Below, in pieces: positions 28,147 through 35,821 of a stretch of 64,000 nt of DNA. The stretch is from assembly GCF_900110925.1 (NCBI RefSeq), contig NZ_FOFP01000015.1, positions 78,712 through 142,711 on the forward strand, given 5' to 3'. Both the position numbers and the translations under genes were made by a program. Each line of letters opens with the position of its first letter. Position 1 is the stretch's first letter. Source of the DNA: Pseudomonas cuatrocienegasensis. Lineage in GTDB: Bacteria; Pseudomonadota; Gammaproteobacteria; Pseudomonadales; Pseudomonadaceae. The notes beneath the pieces were generated by a model that was not told the origin of the DNA, made no database searches, and was given only the letters and a program-made list of their open reading frames with translations.

Positions 28147-28296
28147 GATGAAGTCCTCACGGGGTGTTTCAGGGGGCCTATGCTAGGTATTCCATGAAAT
28201 ATAAGAAGTTGAGCGTTCTGATAGTGTCCATTGACCGTCCTGATACAGAACATGCCGCTGCCTTTCGTCCACCTCCTTTATGACAGGGACGCTTCT

Positions 28297-29187
28297 ATGC
28301 ATCGCCCGGCAACTCCGCGTTATCCGTTGATCCTGGTTCCCGGTCTGCTCGGCTTTGTCCGCTTGCTGGGGTATTCCTACTGGTTCGGCATCATTCGCGC
28401 GCTGCGCCGCGAAGGGGCACAGGTGACTGCTGTGCTGGTCTCGCCAATTAACGCTACGCAGGTACGTGGCGAACAGTTGCTTGAGCGCATTGCCGAGGTC
28501 ATGCGCGAAACGGGCGCACCGCGGGTGCATCTGATCGGCCATAGCCAGGGGGCGCTGACGGCGCGCTACGCCGCTGCCCTGCGGCCCGATTGGGTGGCCT
28601 CGGTGACCTCGGTGGCCGGGCCCAATCATGGCTCGGAGCTGGCGGATTTTCTCGCCCGCAAGGCGCCGCTCGACAGTTGGCGCGGCCGCCTGCTGGGCGC
28701 GTTATTGCGTGGGCTGGCGCGCTGCATGGGGTGGCTGGAAACCGGCTACCGTGGGCCGCGCCTACCAGTGGATGTGGCGGCGGCCGAGGGCTCGCTGACC
28801 AGTGAGGGGGTGGCGGCGTTCAACGCACGTTTTCCCCAGGGCTTGCCCGAGACCTGGGGCGGTGAAGGAGCGGCCGAGGTCAATGGTGTGCGCTATTACT
28901 CCTGGTCCGGCACCTTGCAACCCGGGCTCACCGACTGCGGCGGCAACCGCTTCGACGGCCCTAACCGGGCGTGCCGGTTGTTCGCCCGCACTTTTCAGCG
29001 CGAAGCGGGGCAGTGCGACGGCATGGTCGGTCGCTATAGCTCACACCTGGGTACGGTGATTGGCGACGATTTTCCGCTGGATCACTTCGATATCGTCAAC
29101 CAGAGTTTCGGTCTGGTCGGTAAAGGCGCTGATCCGGTCGGGCTGTTTGTCGCCCATGCGCGGCGGCTATACGAGGCAGGCCTCTGA
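28297..29187 (+). CDS. Triacylglycerol lipase (family I.1-like), no signal peptide
   Basis: An alpha/beta-hydrolase of 296 residues. It has the oxyanion region YPLILVPGLLGF near the N-terminus, the nucleophile elbow GHSQG (Ser about residue 89), and the C-terminal SSHLGTVIGDDFPLDHFDIVNQ with the calcium-site Asp and catalytic His typical of Pseudomonas lipases. Unlike secreted LipA, the ATG start at 28297 (AGGGA 8 bases before) gives no signal peptide and no foldase gene is nearby, so it may act in the cytoplasm or use another export route. Upstream TTG/ATG codons would not supply a leader. Confidence 0.85.
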   Translation: MHRPATPRYPLILVPGLLGFVRLLGYSYWFGIIRALRREGAQVTAVLVSPINATQVRGEQLLERIAEVMRETGAPRVHLIGHSQGALTARYAAALRPDWVASVTSVAGPNHGSELADFLARKAPLDSWRGRLLGALLRGLARCMGWLETGYRGPRLPVDVAAAEGSLTSEGVAAFNARFPQGLPETWGGEGAAEVNGVRYYSWSGTLQPGLTDCGGNRFDGPNRACRLFARTFQREAGQCDGMVGRYSSHLGTVIGDDFPLDHFDIVNQSFGLVGKGADPVGLFVAHARRLYEAGL

Positions 29188-29192
29188 CCGGT

Positions 29193-30392
29193 TCAGCCTG
29201 ACGTGGCCGCTATCTGCACGCAATTACGGCCACTGCCTTTGGCCGCATAGAGCGCTTCATCAGCCTGGCGCATCAGCCAGGCCGGGGTGGTCTGGGGTGT
29301 TGGTACCGTCAGCGCCACGCCAATGCTCACTGTCACCATTGTCCGCTCGCCGGATGCACCATGCTCCAGGCCCAGGACCTCAATGGCGCTGCGGATGCGT
29401 TCGGCGATCTGCACGGCGGTGTCCAGGTCGGTATCGGTAAGCAGTACAGCGAATTCCTCGCCGCCCAGACGCGCGACCAGATCCTGGGCACGGCGCTGGG
29501 ACTCTATGGCGGCGGCCACGGTGGCCAGGCAGATATCACCCTGCTGATGGCCGTAATGGTCGTTGTAGCGTTTGAAGTGGTCGATATCGATCATCAGCAC
29601 ACCAATGTGCCGCGCTCGCTGGGCTGCCTCTTGCCAGAGACGCTGGTAGACCTCGTCGAAGCGGCGTCGGTTAGGCAATTGGGTGAGCGAGTCCGTTTGC
29701 GATATATGCGTCAGTACCTGATTGCTTTCGTGCATCAGGCTGGCGCGCAGGCGCTCGCGCAACAGCAGCAGGTAGTTGTTGCGCTCGCTGATTTCGAGGC
29801 GATAGTTGGCGAATAAGGTGAAAACCGCCGTACCCAGGGTCGTGAGCAATGCGAATGTCTTGGCCTCAAGGGGCATCAGGGCGCTGGGCACAACATACAG
29901 GGCCATGATCAGCAGGCAGGCCAGGGTGGTGAGCAGCGCATACTTGAAGCGCAGGGCGATCACGATATTGCTGGCCAGCAGAATCAGGCAAAAGGAGAAC
30001 GGGTCGAACATCGCAATGGACTGCGGCGAGAACGAGAAGATCAGCCCCGAGGTGGCCATGCCGAGCACGATGATCAGCGCCAGGCAGCCCTCCCTTTGCC
30101 AGCCGGGCGGTCCTGTGCGGACCCACAGCAGCGCGAGCATGCCAAAGCCGCTGACCAGGCCCAGGCGTAAGGCGGCAATGCCCCAGAATTGTGCCGGGCG
30201 CAGCAGGTAGTCGGCGATAAGAAAAGAGTCATAAATCAGCAGGCAAATCACGCCCGATATAAACAGCATCTGCGAGCGCTGGTCGCCAGTATCGGCCTCG
30301 AAGCGCTTCTCCAGATCATCGGGAAAGCGCAAACGGTACTGGCGCTCGCCCAGCGCCGCCTCGAGTTGCTCGTGCGGGGTAGGGTTGAGCAT
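29193..30392 (-). CDS. Membrane-anchored diguanylate cyclase
   Basis: A 399-residue protein with five or six membrane spans in the first 200 residues, a short coiled linker, and a GGDEF domain of the GGEEF type (VARLGGEEFAVLLTDTDLD) preceded by DIDHFKRYNDHYGHQQGD. The active-site motif is intact, so it should make cyclic di-GMP. No RxxD inhibitory motif is obvious just upstream of GGEEF. ATG 30392 follows AGGAGA. It stands alone, convergent with the lipase. Confidence 0.9.
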   Translation of the reverse strand: MLNPTPHEQLEAALGERQYRLRFPDDLEKRFEADTGDQRSQMLFISGVICLLIYDSFLIADYLLRPAQFWGIAALRLGLVSGFGMLALLWVRTGPPGWQREGCLALIIVLGMATSGLIFSFSPQSIAMFDPFSFCLILLASNIVIALRFKYALLTTLACLLIMALYVVPSALMPLEAKTFALLTTLGTAVFTLFANYRLEISERNNYLLLLRERLRASLMHESNQVLTHISQTDSLTQLPNRRRFDEVYQRLWQEAAQRARHIGVLMIDIDHFKRYNDHYGHQQGDICLATVAAAIESQRRAQDLVARLGGEEFAVLLTDTDLDTAVQIAERIRSAIEVLGLEHGASGERTMVTVSIGVALTVPTPQTTPAWLMRQADEALYAAKGSGRNCVQIAATSG

Positions 30393-30558
30393 CGGCGTCT
30401 CCTGAAATGCCTTACTGGCTTACGGTCGGCTACTTGGCCCGTAACCCGTAAAAAGGTACTTGGGGGAGTGGCCTTGATCCTTGGCATTGCAACTGGGCAG
30501 AGCGCGCTTGAAAGCGCGCTGCCTGCCTACGCACGATAGTAGAGTAAGTCCTGGGCTG

Positions 30559-31233
30559 CTAGCGGGCTGCCAGGGAAACCAGCGCAAGGTGTCCGGTTTT
30601 TATCCACAGCAGACATCCGCACGCACTGTAGCTGCGCTGTTCGGTCAGTTGTGGCGTGCGGCGCCAGGTCCCCTTGGGGTAATCGCCATGGTCATCCCGG
30701 AAGTTGCCTTCGAGCACCAGTATTTCCTCACCGCGGCCATTCCCTGGCTGGGTGAAATGACTGCCAGGCGCACAGCGCAGCAGGCTGACCTGCTCATGGC
30801 CGTGCTGGTGCAGGGGCAAGACTTCAACACCCGGTGTCGAGCCTGGCGTCCACAGGGTACGGGTGGTGTCGATGACGACCGGGCTGTCGTCATCAAGGGC
30901 GAATTGGTAGAGCTTGACGAAGATCGTGCAGCCATCCTCGCTGAACGGCGCATGGGCTGTGCCGATGGGGTTGCGTACGTACGTCCCCGCCGGGTAATCA
31001 CCGCGGGCATCGGAGAACACGCCCTCCAGCACCAGGTATTCTTCCCCGCCGGGGTGCTGGTGCTCGCTGAAGCGTGATCCGGGCGCGTAGCGCACCAGGG
31101 AGGTGGCGCGGGCCACCTCGTCGCCAATGCGATCAAGCAGGCAGCGTTCGACCCCGGCCATGGGCGAGGCCAGCCAAGGGCTGTCGCCGGGGCGGATCAC
31201 CACCGGCTGGCTGAAATCGGCATGCAGGCGCAT
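30559..31233 (-). CDS. Double-cupin (ChrR-like) protein
   Basis: A 224-residue protein with two cupin repeats. The first carries HQHPGGEEYLVLEGVFSD and a later HAPFSE metal site; the second carries QPGNGRGEEILVLEGNFRDDHGDYPKGTW. The pattern resembles the C-terminal cupin domain of ChrR-type anti-sigma factors, but the N-terminal zinc anti-sigma domain is missing and no sigma factor gene adjoins. In the second repeat the first histidine pair is replaced, so only one metal site may be functional. It is followed upstream by an unknown gene on the same strand. Confidence 0.75.
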   Translation of the reverse strand: MRLHADFSQPVVIRPGDSPWLASPMAGVERCLLDRIGDEVARATSLVRYAPGSRFSEHQHPGGEEYLVLEGVFSDARGDYPAGTYVRNPIGTAHAPFSEDGCTIFVKLYQFALDDDSPVVIDTTRTLWTPGSTPGVEVLPLHQHGHEQVSLLRCAPGSHFTQPGNGRGEEILVLEGNFRDDHGDYPKGTWRRTPQLTEQRSYSACGCLLWIKTGHLALVSLAAR

Positions 31234-31251
31234 GGAGGCTCCCGTTCAGTT

Positions 31252-31779
31252 TTATTCCTGGGCGGCCTTGAGCGACTCGTAGGCCGGTGCGGCGTACAGG
31301 CCGATTTCTACAGCCAACTCCAGCACCCGTGGCAGGTCGCTGGTGTACACCAGTACGGCCTGGAGTTCGTCGTCCAGCGGTTCGCTGAAGTCCACCAGCA
31401 CATAGCCGCCGGTTTCTGGCGAGAGGCTGGAGAGTTGCACCTGAATACGGTTGAGCGCCTTGAGCGGTTCGGTCTTGGCCAGTTGCTTGGCCTTGAGCAC
31501 GAAGCTGACCTCTGGGCCGAAGGATTCGGTGATCTGCTGGAACAAGGCTTCATAGCTGTCAGCCTGGAACAGCACGGTCTCCGGCAGGCTGCCGACCACC
31601 ACCCATTCACCCAGGGGAATGGGGAAGCTGTCGTCGTAGTTGATGTCCGGGTTGGTCGCCAGGAACGCTGCCGGGTCGGCATAGGCCTGGGCGGCTTCGT
31701 CGGCGATGCGAGTAATTTCGTCGTCGGCCATGCAGCCCGAGCTAATTTTGCTGATCAGTTCGTGGAGTTGGGCTTTCAT
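31252..31779 (-). CDS. Conserved-looking protein of unknown function (175 residues)
   Basis: An acidic soluble protein starting MKAQLHELISKISSGCMADDE, with no signal peptide, membrane span or motif that I recognise. It has an alpha/beta composition and an internal stretch INYDDSFPIPLGEWVVVG. ATG 31779 has AGGA 7 bases upstream, and codon use is like that of neighbouring genes, so it is very likely real. It lies 18 bases upstream of the cupin gene and may form an operon with it. Confidence 0.7.
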   Translation of the reverse strand: MKAQLHELISKISSGCMADDEITRIADEAAQAYADPAAFLATNPDINYDDSFPIPLGEWVVVGSLPETVLFQADSYEALFQQITESFGPEVSFVLKAKQLAKTEPLKALNRIQVQLSSLSPETGGYVLVDFSEPLDDELQAVLVYTSDLPRVLELAVEIGLYAAPAYESLKAAQE

Positions 31780-31822
31780 GGCGTGTCCTGTGGTGCGGAT
31801 AAAAGAGGCGAGCAGGATAGCA

Positions 31823-31876
31823 GACCGAGGGCCCTCTCCCGTTTGGTTCGTGTGCGACGAAACGGGGACAGCCTCT
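31823..31876. repeat. Collapsed remnant of the 18.3/19.9 kb inverted-repeat element
   Basis: The sequence has diverged copies of both ends of the element placed almost back to back: a left end like AGGGNCTNTCCCGTTTNGTTCG and a right end GCGACGAAACGGGGACAGNCT, with only a few bases between. It touches the gluQRS stop codon. It reads as an internally deleted copy. Confidence 0.6.
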
Positions 31877-32762
31877 AATCCAGGCTGGCTTCGGCCAGGG
31901 TGGTGCTACGTGGAATACGGCTGGCATCCCAGCGTGTCGTCGCCCAGGCCAGTACTTCAGCGGGGCGCGCCTGGGCGAGGTGCGCATCACTGTCCTGGCC
32001 CAGGGCGCGCAAGGCACGCAGTAGCAGGGCGCTGGCCTGCTCGGCTGGGAGCGCTGGCGAGCGGTAGGTCTTACCCAGCTTGTGGCCATCGGGCTGGGTC
32101 AGCAGCGGGACGTGCAGGTAACGTGGCTGGGGCAGGCCAAGCAGCTCCTGCAGATAGAGTTGCCGTGGCGTGGAGTCCAGCAGGTCGGCGCCGCGTACGA
32201 CATCGGTGATGCCCTGCCAGGCGTCGTCCAGCACCACGGCGAGCTGGTAGGCATGCAGGCCATCGCGGCGGCGAATCACGAAATCGCCCACCTCGCGGGC
32301 CAGGTCCTGGGCAAAGGTTCCCTGCACGCGGTCATTGAACCCGTAGCGTAGCGCCGGCACACGCAGGCGAATCGCTGCATCGCTCAGCCCGTGGTTCTGC
32401 TCGCGACAGGTGCCGGGGTAAAGGCCATTGCTGCCTTCGAGTTGCTTGCGCGAGCAGGTGCAGGCATAGGCCAGGCCCTGTTCGAGCCAGCGCTGCAGCA
32501 CTTCGGCGTAGGCGTCGGTGCGCTGGCTCTGGCAGACCACCTCGGCGTCCCATTCAAAACCGTAGGCTTCAAGGGTCTGCAGGATCGCCGCCTGGGCGCC
32601 CGGCACTTCGCGCGGCGGGTCGAGGTCTTCCATGCGCACCAGCCAACGGCCGCCCACGGCGCGGGCGTCGAGGTAGGAAGTGAGGGCGGCGACCAGCGAG
32701 CCAAAATGCAAATAGCCGCTGGGGGTGGGGGCGAAGCGGCCGATGTAGGGCGGACGGTTCAT
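31875..32762 (-). CDS. gluQRS: Glutamyl-Q tRNA(Asp) synthetase
   Basis: A truncated glutamyl-tRNA synthetase paralogue that attaches glutamate to queuosine in tRNA(Asp). The 295 residues contain the HIGH-like IGRFAPTPSGYLHFGSL, the zinc-binding CTCSR...CRE segment and the KMSKS-like HKLGK motif, and lack the anticodon domain. ATG 32762 is used; the TTG two codons earlier is unlikely. It lies downstream of dksA on the same strand with a terminator between them, the classic dksA-gluQRS arrangement. Confidence 0.96.
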   Translation of the reverse strand: MNRPPYIGRFAPTPSGYLHFGSLVAALTSYLDARAVGGRWLVRMEDLDPPREVPGAQAAILQTLEAYGFEWDAEVVCQSQRTDAYAEVLQRWLEQGLAYACTCSRKQLEGSNGLYPGTCREQNHGLSDAAIRLRVPALRYGFNDRVQGTFAQDLAREVGDFVIRRRDGLHAYQLAVVLDDAWQGITDVVRGADLLDSTPRQLYLQELLGLPQPRYLHVPLLTQPDGHKLGKTYRSPALPAEQASALLLRALRALGQDSDAHLAQARPAEVLAWATTRWDASRIPRSTTLAEASLD

Positions 32763-32784
32763 GGGCAAGCCTTAGGTAGAAACA

Positions 32785-32810
32785 ACAAGGGGTGCCGAAG
32801 CACCCCTTGT
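32785..32810 (-). terminator. Terminator between dksA and gluQRS
   Basis: An 11-base-pair hairpin, ACAAGGGGTGC-CGAA-GCACCCCTTGT. On the minus strand the loop reads TTCG (stable UUCG tetraloop) and is followed by a T-rich run (TTGTTTCT). It probably attenuates read-through from dksA to gluQRS. Confidence 0.85.
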
Positions 32811-32853
32811 GGGTCGTCAGGCCGAAGCCTGGCGCGATGTACTGCACGGCCAA

Positions 32854-33297
32854 TCAGGAACCGATCTGCTTTTCCTTGATTTCCGCCAGGGTTTTGCAGT
32901 CGATGCACAGGGTTGCGGTCGGGCGGGCTTCGAGGCGGCGAATGCCGATCTCTACACCACAGGAGTCGCACCAGCCGTAATCGTTGTCTTCGATCAGTTG
33001 CAGGGTTTCGTCGATTTTCTTGATCAGCTTGCGTTCACGGTCACGGGCGCGCAGTTCGAGGCTGAATTCCTCTTCCTGGCTGGCGCGATCGGCTGGATCG
33101 GGGAAGTTGGCTGCCTCGTCCTGCATGTGGTGTACGGTACGGTCGACTTCCTGCATCAGTTCCAGCTTCCACTTATTGAGGATGCCGGTGAAGTGGGCGC
33201 GCATCGGCTCACCCATGTATTCCTCGCCCTTTGTTTCTTTATAGGGCTCGAAACCACGAGTCAGTTGGCTGCTAGTTGCTTTTGCTTTGGTGGGCAT
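32854..33297 (-). CDS. dksA: RNA polymerase-binding transcription factor DksA
   Basis: Secondary-channel factor that works with (p)ppGpp on ribosomal and amino-acid promoters. The 147 residues comprise a long coiled coil with the acidic tip (DPADRASQEEEFSLELRARDR) and a four-cysteine zinc finger, CDSCG...CIDCK. Normal length and zinc ligands mark it as the canonical DksA rather than the Cys-poor paralogue. It is separated from the divergent aminotransferase gene by about 195 bases. Confidence 0.98.
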   Translation of the reverse strand: MPTKAKATSSQLTRGFEPYKETKGEEYMGEPMRAHFTGILNKWKLELMQEVDRTVHHMQDEAANFPDPADRASQEEEFSLELRARDRERKLIKKIDETLQLIEDNDYGWCDSCGVEIGIRRLEARPTATLCIDCKTLAEIKEKQIGS

Positions 33298-33492
33298 GGA
33301 TGACCGCCTCTCACTCTCTCTAATCCACTGCGCAGGATACTATCCTTTGCCGTTAATACTCGGCCCTGCGGCTGCAAGCGGGCGAACTTACCAGAACAAC
33401 ACCTGCCGCGCCACTCCCGGTTGTCGAGGTTGCTGCCGTTTGCCCCAGGCCTTGGGTAGAATCCGCGGCTCGACCCATTTCAAGGCCCTTTC

Positions 33493-34674
33493 ATGCCCAC
33501 GACCTACAGTGCCCGCAGTCGCGCCATCGAGCCGTTCCACGTCATGGCCTTGTTGGCCCGCGCCAATCAGTTGCAGGCCGATGGGCATGATGTGATTCAC
33601 CTGGAGATCGGCGAGCCGGATTTCACCACCGCCGCGCCTATTATTGCCGCTGGCCAGGCTGCCCTGGCGGCTGGCCATACGCGCTATACCGCAGCCCGTG
33701 GTTTGCCCGCCCTACGTGAAGCGATTGCCGGGTTTTACGCCCAGCGTTACGGCGTGCAGGTTGATGCCGAGCGCATTCTGATCACCCCCGGCGGCTCGGG
33801 TTCATTGTTATTGGCCACCAGCCTGCTGGTCGATCCGGGCAAGCACTGGTTGCTGGCCGATCCGGGTTACCCGTGCAACCGACATTTTCTGCGCTTGGTC
33901 GAGGGCGCGGCGCAACTGGTGCCGGTTGGCCCCGAGGTGCGCTACCAACTGACTCCCGAATTGGTCGATCGGCATTGGGATAGCGACAGCGTCGGCGCGT
34001 TGGTCGCCTCGCCGGCCAACCCGACCGGTACGCTGCTCAGCCGCGAGCAACTGGGCGGGCTGTCCCAGGCGCTCAAGGCCCGTGGCGGGCACTTGGTAGT
34101 CGATGAGATCTACCACGGCCTGACTTACGGCTGCGACGCCGCCAGTGTGTTGGAGGTGGATGACGACGCCTTCGTGCTCAATAGTTTTTCCAAGTATTTC
34201 GGCATGACCGGTTGGCGCCTCGGCTGGCTGGTGGCGCCGCAGGCGGCGGTGGCCGATTTGGAGAAGCTTGCGCAAAACCTCTACATCAGTGCGCCGAGCA
34301 TGGCCCAGCACGCCGCACTGGCCTGCTTCGAGCCCGCGACCCTGGGAATCCTCGAACAGCGCCGGCATGCCTTCGCCGCGCGTCGCGACTATCTCCTGCC
34401 GGCATTGCGCGCGCTGGGCTTCGGCATCGCCGTGGAACCGGAAGGCGCCTTCTATTTATATGCAGACATCAGCGCCTTTGGCGGCGATGCCTTCAGCTTC
34501 TGCCAGCACTTTCTGGAAACCGAGCATGTGGCCTTCACCCCAGGCCTGGATTTCGGTCGCTACCAGGCCGCGCACCATGTCCGTTTCGCCTACACCCAGG
34601 ACCTGCCGCGCCTGGAGCAGGCGGTCGAGCGCATCGCCCGTGGGCTGAAGAGCTGGCGCGCCCGTGAAATTTGA
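33493..34674 (+). CDS. PLP-dependent class I/II aminotransferase
   Basis: A 393-residue fold-type I aminotransferase with the substrate-loop IHLEIGEPDF, the cofactor region PANPTG and VVDEIYHGLTYG, and the Schiff-base lysine in SFSKYFGMTGWRLGW. A C-terminal VRFAYT motif supplies the carboxylate-binding Arg. The exact amino acid substrate cannot be told from sequence. It overlaps sfsA by 11 bases. Confidence 0.9.
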   Translation: MPTTYSARSRAIEPFHVMALLARANQLQADGHDVIHLEIGEPDFTTAAPIIAAGQAALAAGHTRYTAARGLPALREAIAGFYAQRYGVQVDAERILITPGGSGSLLLATSLLVDPGKHWLLADPGYPCNRHFLRLVEGAAQLVPVGPEVRYQLTPELVDRHWDSDSVGALVASPANPTGTLLSREQLGGLSQALKARGGHLVVDEIYHGLTYGCDAASVLEVDDDAFVLNSFSKYFGMTGWRLGWLVAPQAAVADLEKLAQNLYISAPSMAQHAALACFEPATLGILEQRRHAFAARRDYLLPALRALGFGIAVEPEGAFYLYADISAFGGDAFSFCQHFLETEHVAFTPGLDFGRYQAAHHVRFAYTQDLPRLEQAVERIARGLKSWRAREI

Positions 34675-35368
34675 GCCGCCGCTGCAGCAAGGGCGCTTGC
34701 TACGCCGCTACAAGCGCTTTCTCGCCGATATCGAAACTTCAACCGGCGAGTTGTTGACCCTGCATTGTCCAAATACCGGCTCGATGCTCAATTGCATGAG
34801 CGAGGGCGCGGCGGTCTGGTTCAGCCGTTCCAATGATCCCAAGCGCAAGCTGCCGGGCACCTGGGAGATCGGCGAGACGCCCCACGGGCGCCTGGCGCTG
34901 ATCAACACTGCGCGCGCCAATACCTTGGTGGAGGAGGCCCTGCGCGCCGGGGTGATCAGTGAGCTGGACGGCTTCATCGGGTTGCGCCGCGAAGTGCCCT
35001 ATGGTCAGGAGCGCAGCCGGGTGGACTTCTGCCTGGAGTACCCCGGTGGTACGGCCTTCGTCGAGGTCAAGAGCGTCACCCTGGGCTTTGCCGACAGCAG
35101 CGTGGCGGCCTTCCCCGATGCGCGCACCGAGCGTGGCGCAAAGCATCTGCGCGAGCTGGCGGCGCTGGCCCGCGCCGGGGTACGCGCAGTGCAGCTGTAT
35201 TGCGTGAATCTCTCCGGTATCAGCGCCGTGCGCGCCGCCGAGGAGATCGACCCACAATATGCGGCAGCGCTACGCGAGGCGCGCTTGGCCGGCGTCGAAG
35301 TGCTGGCTTATGGTGTGGATATCAGCCCGGACGAGGTGCGGGTGGTACGCCGTTTAGAAGTGCTATAG
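34664..35368 (+). CDS. sfsA: DNA/RNA nuclease SfsA homologue
   Basis: A 234-residue protein of the SfsA family: RLLRRYKRFLADIE, HCPNTGSM, RVDFCLEYPGG, FVEVKSVTL and the PD-(D/E)XK-like core TERGAKHLRELAAL. E. coli SfsA stimulates maltose genes and is reported to be a nuclease. The GTG start at 34664 overlaps the aminotransferase reading frame, which indicates translational coupling. Confidence 0.93.
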   Translation: MKFEPPLQQGRLLRRYKRFLADIETSTGELLTLHCPNTGSMLNCMSEGAAVWFSRSNDPKRKLPGTWEIGETPHGRLALINTARANTLVEEALRAGVISELDGFIGLRREVPYGQERSRVDFCLEYPGGTAFVEVKSVTLGFADSSVAAFPDARTERGAKHLRELAALARAGVRAVQLYCVNLSGISAVRAAEEIDPQYAAALREARLAGVEVLAYGVDISPDEVRVVRRLEVL

Positions 35369-35432
35369 AGCGTGTGGGAGGGGCTTTAGCCGCGACTCTT
35401 TCGGCGCTTGTAAGAGTTATCGCGAATAAAGG

Positions 35433-35750
35433 CTAGGGTTGTACCCAAATGCCGGTGGCGTCCTCACTGCAGGCAATGGCCTGCAGCCCCTGCCCGGCGC
35501 AGGGGCCGGCCACGCACTCACCGCTCTCGATCAGAAACAGCGCGCCATGGCGGGCGCACTGGATCAAGCTGCCGCTGTTGTCGAGAAACTGATCCGCTTG
35601 CCACTCCAGCGGCACTCCACGGTGCGGGCAGCGGTTGCGGTAGGCATACACCTGACCGGCCCGTCGTACAGCCAGCAGGTTCAGTTCATCGATAACGAAG
35701 CCCCGGCTCTGGCCTTCAGCCAGCTCGCCGGGGGTGCATAAGCGGATCAT
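35433..35750 (-). CDS. Rieske 2Fe-2S domain protein
   Basis: A 105-residue single-domain Rieske ferredoxin-like protein with both cluster motifs, CPHRG (CxH) and CARHGA (CxxH), separated by about 25 residues. There is no membrane anchor or signal peptide. It is similar to small Rieske proteins that accompany oxygenases, but no oxygenase lies nearby, so the partner is unknown. It is convergent with sfsA. Confidence 0.85.
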   Translation of the reverse strand: MIRLCTPGELAEGQSRGFVIDELNLLAVRRAGQVYAYRNRCPHRGVPLEWQADQFLDNSGSLIQCARHGALFLIESGECVAGPCAGQGLQAIACSEDATGIWVQP

Positions 35751-35821
35751 CGCGTGCTCCAGTAATGAAGCCGGATTATCGCGCAGGAAGAAGGGGGGCG
35801 CATCCTTGCGCAGATGAAACG

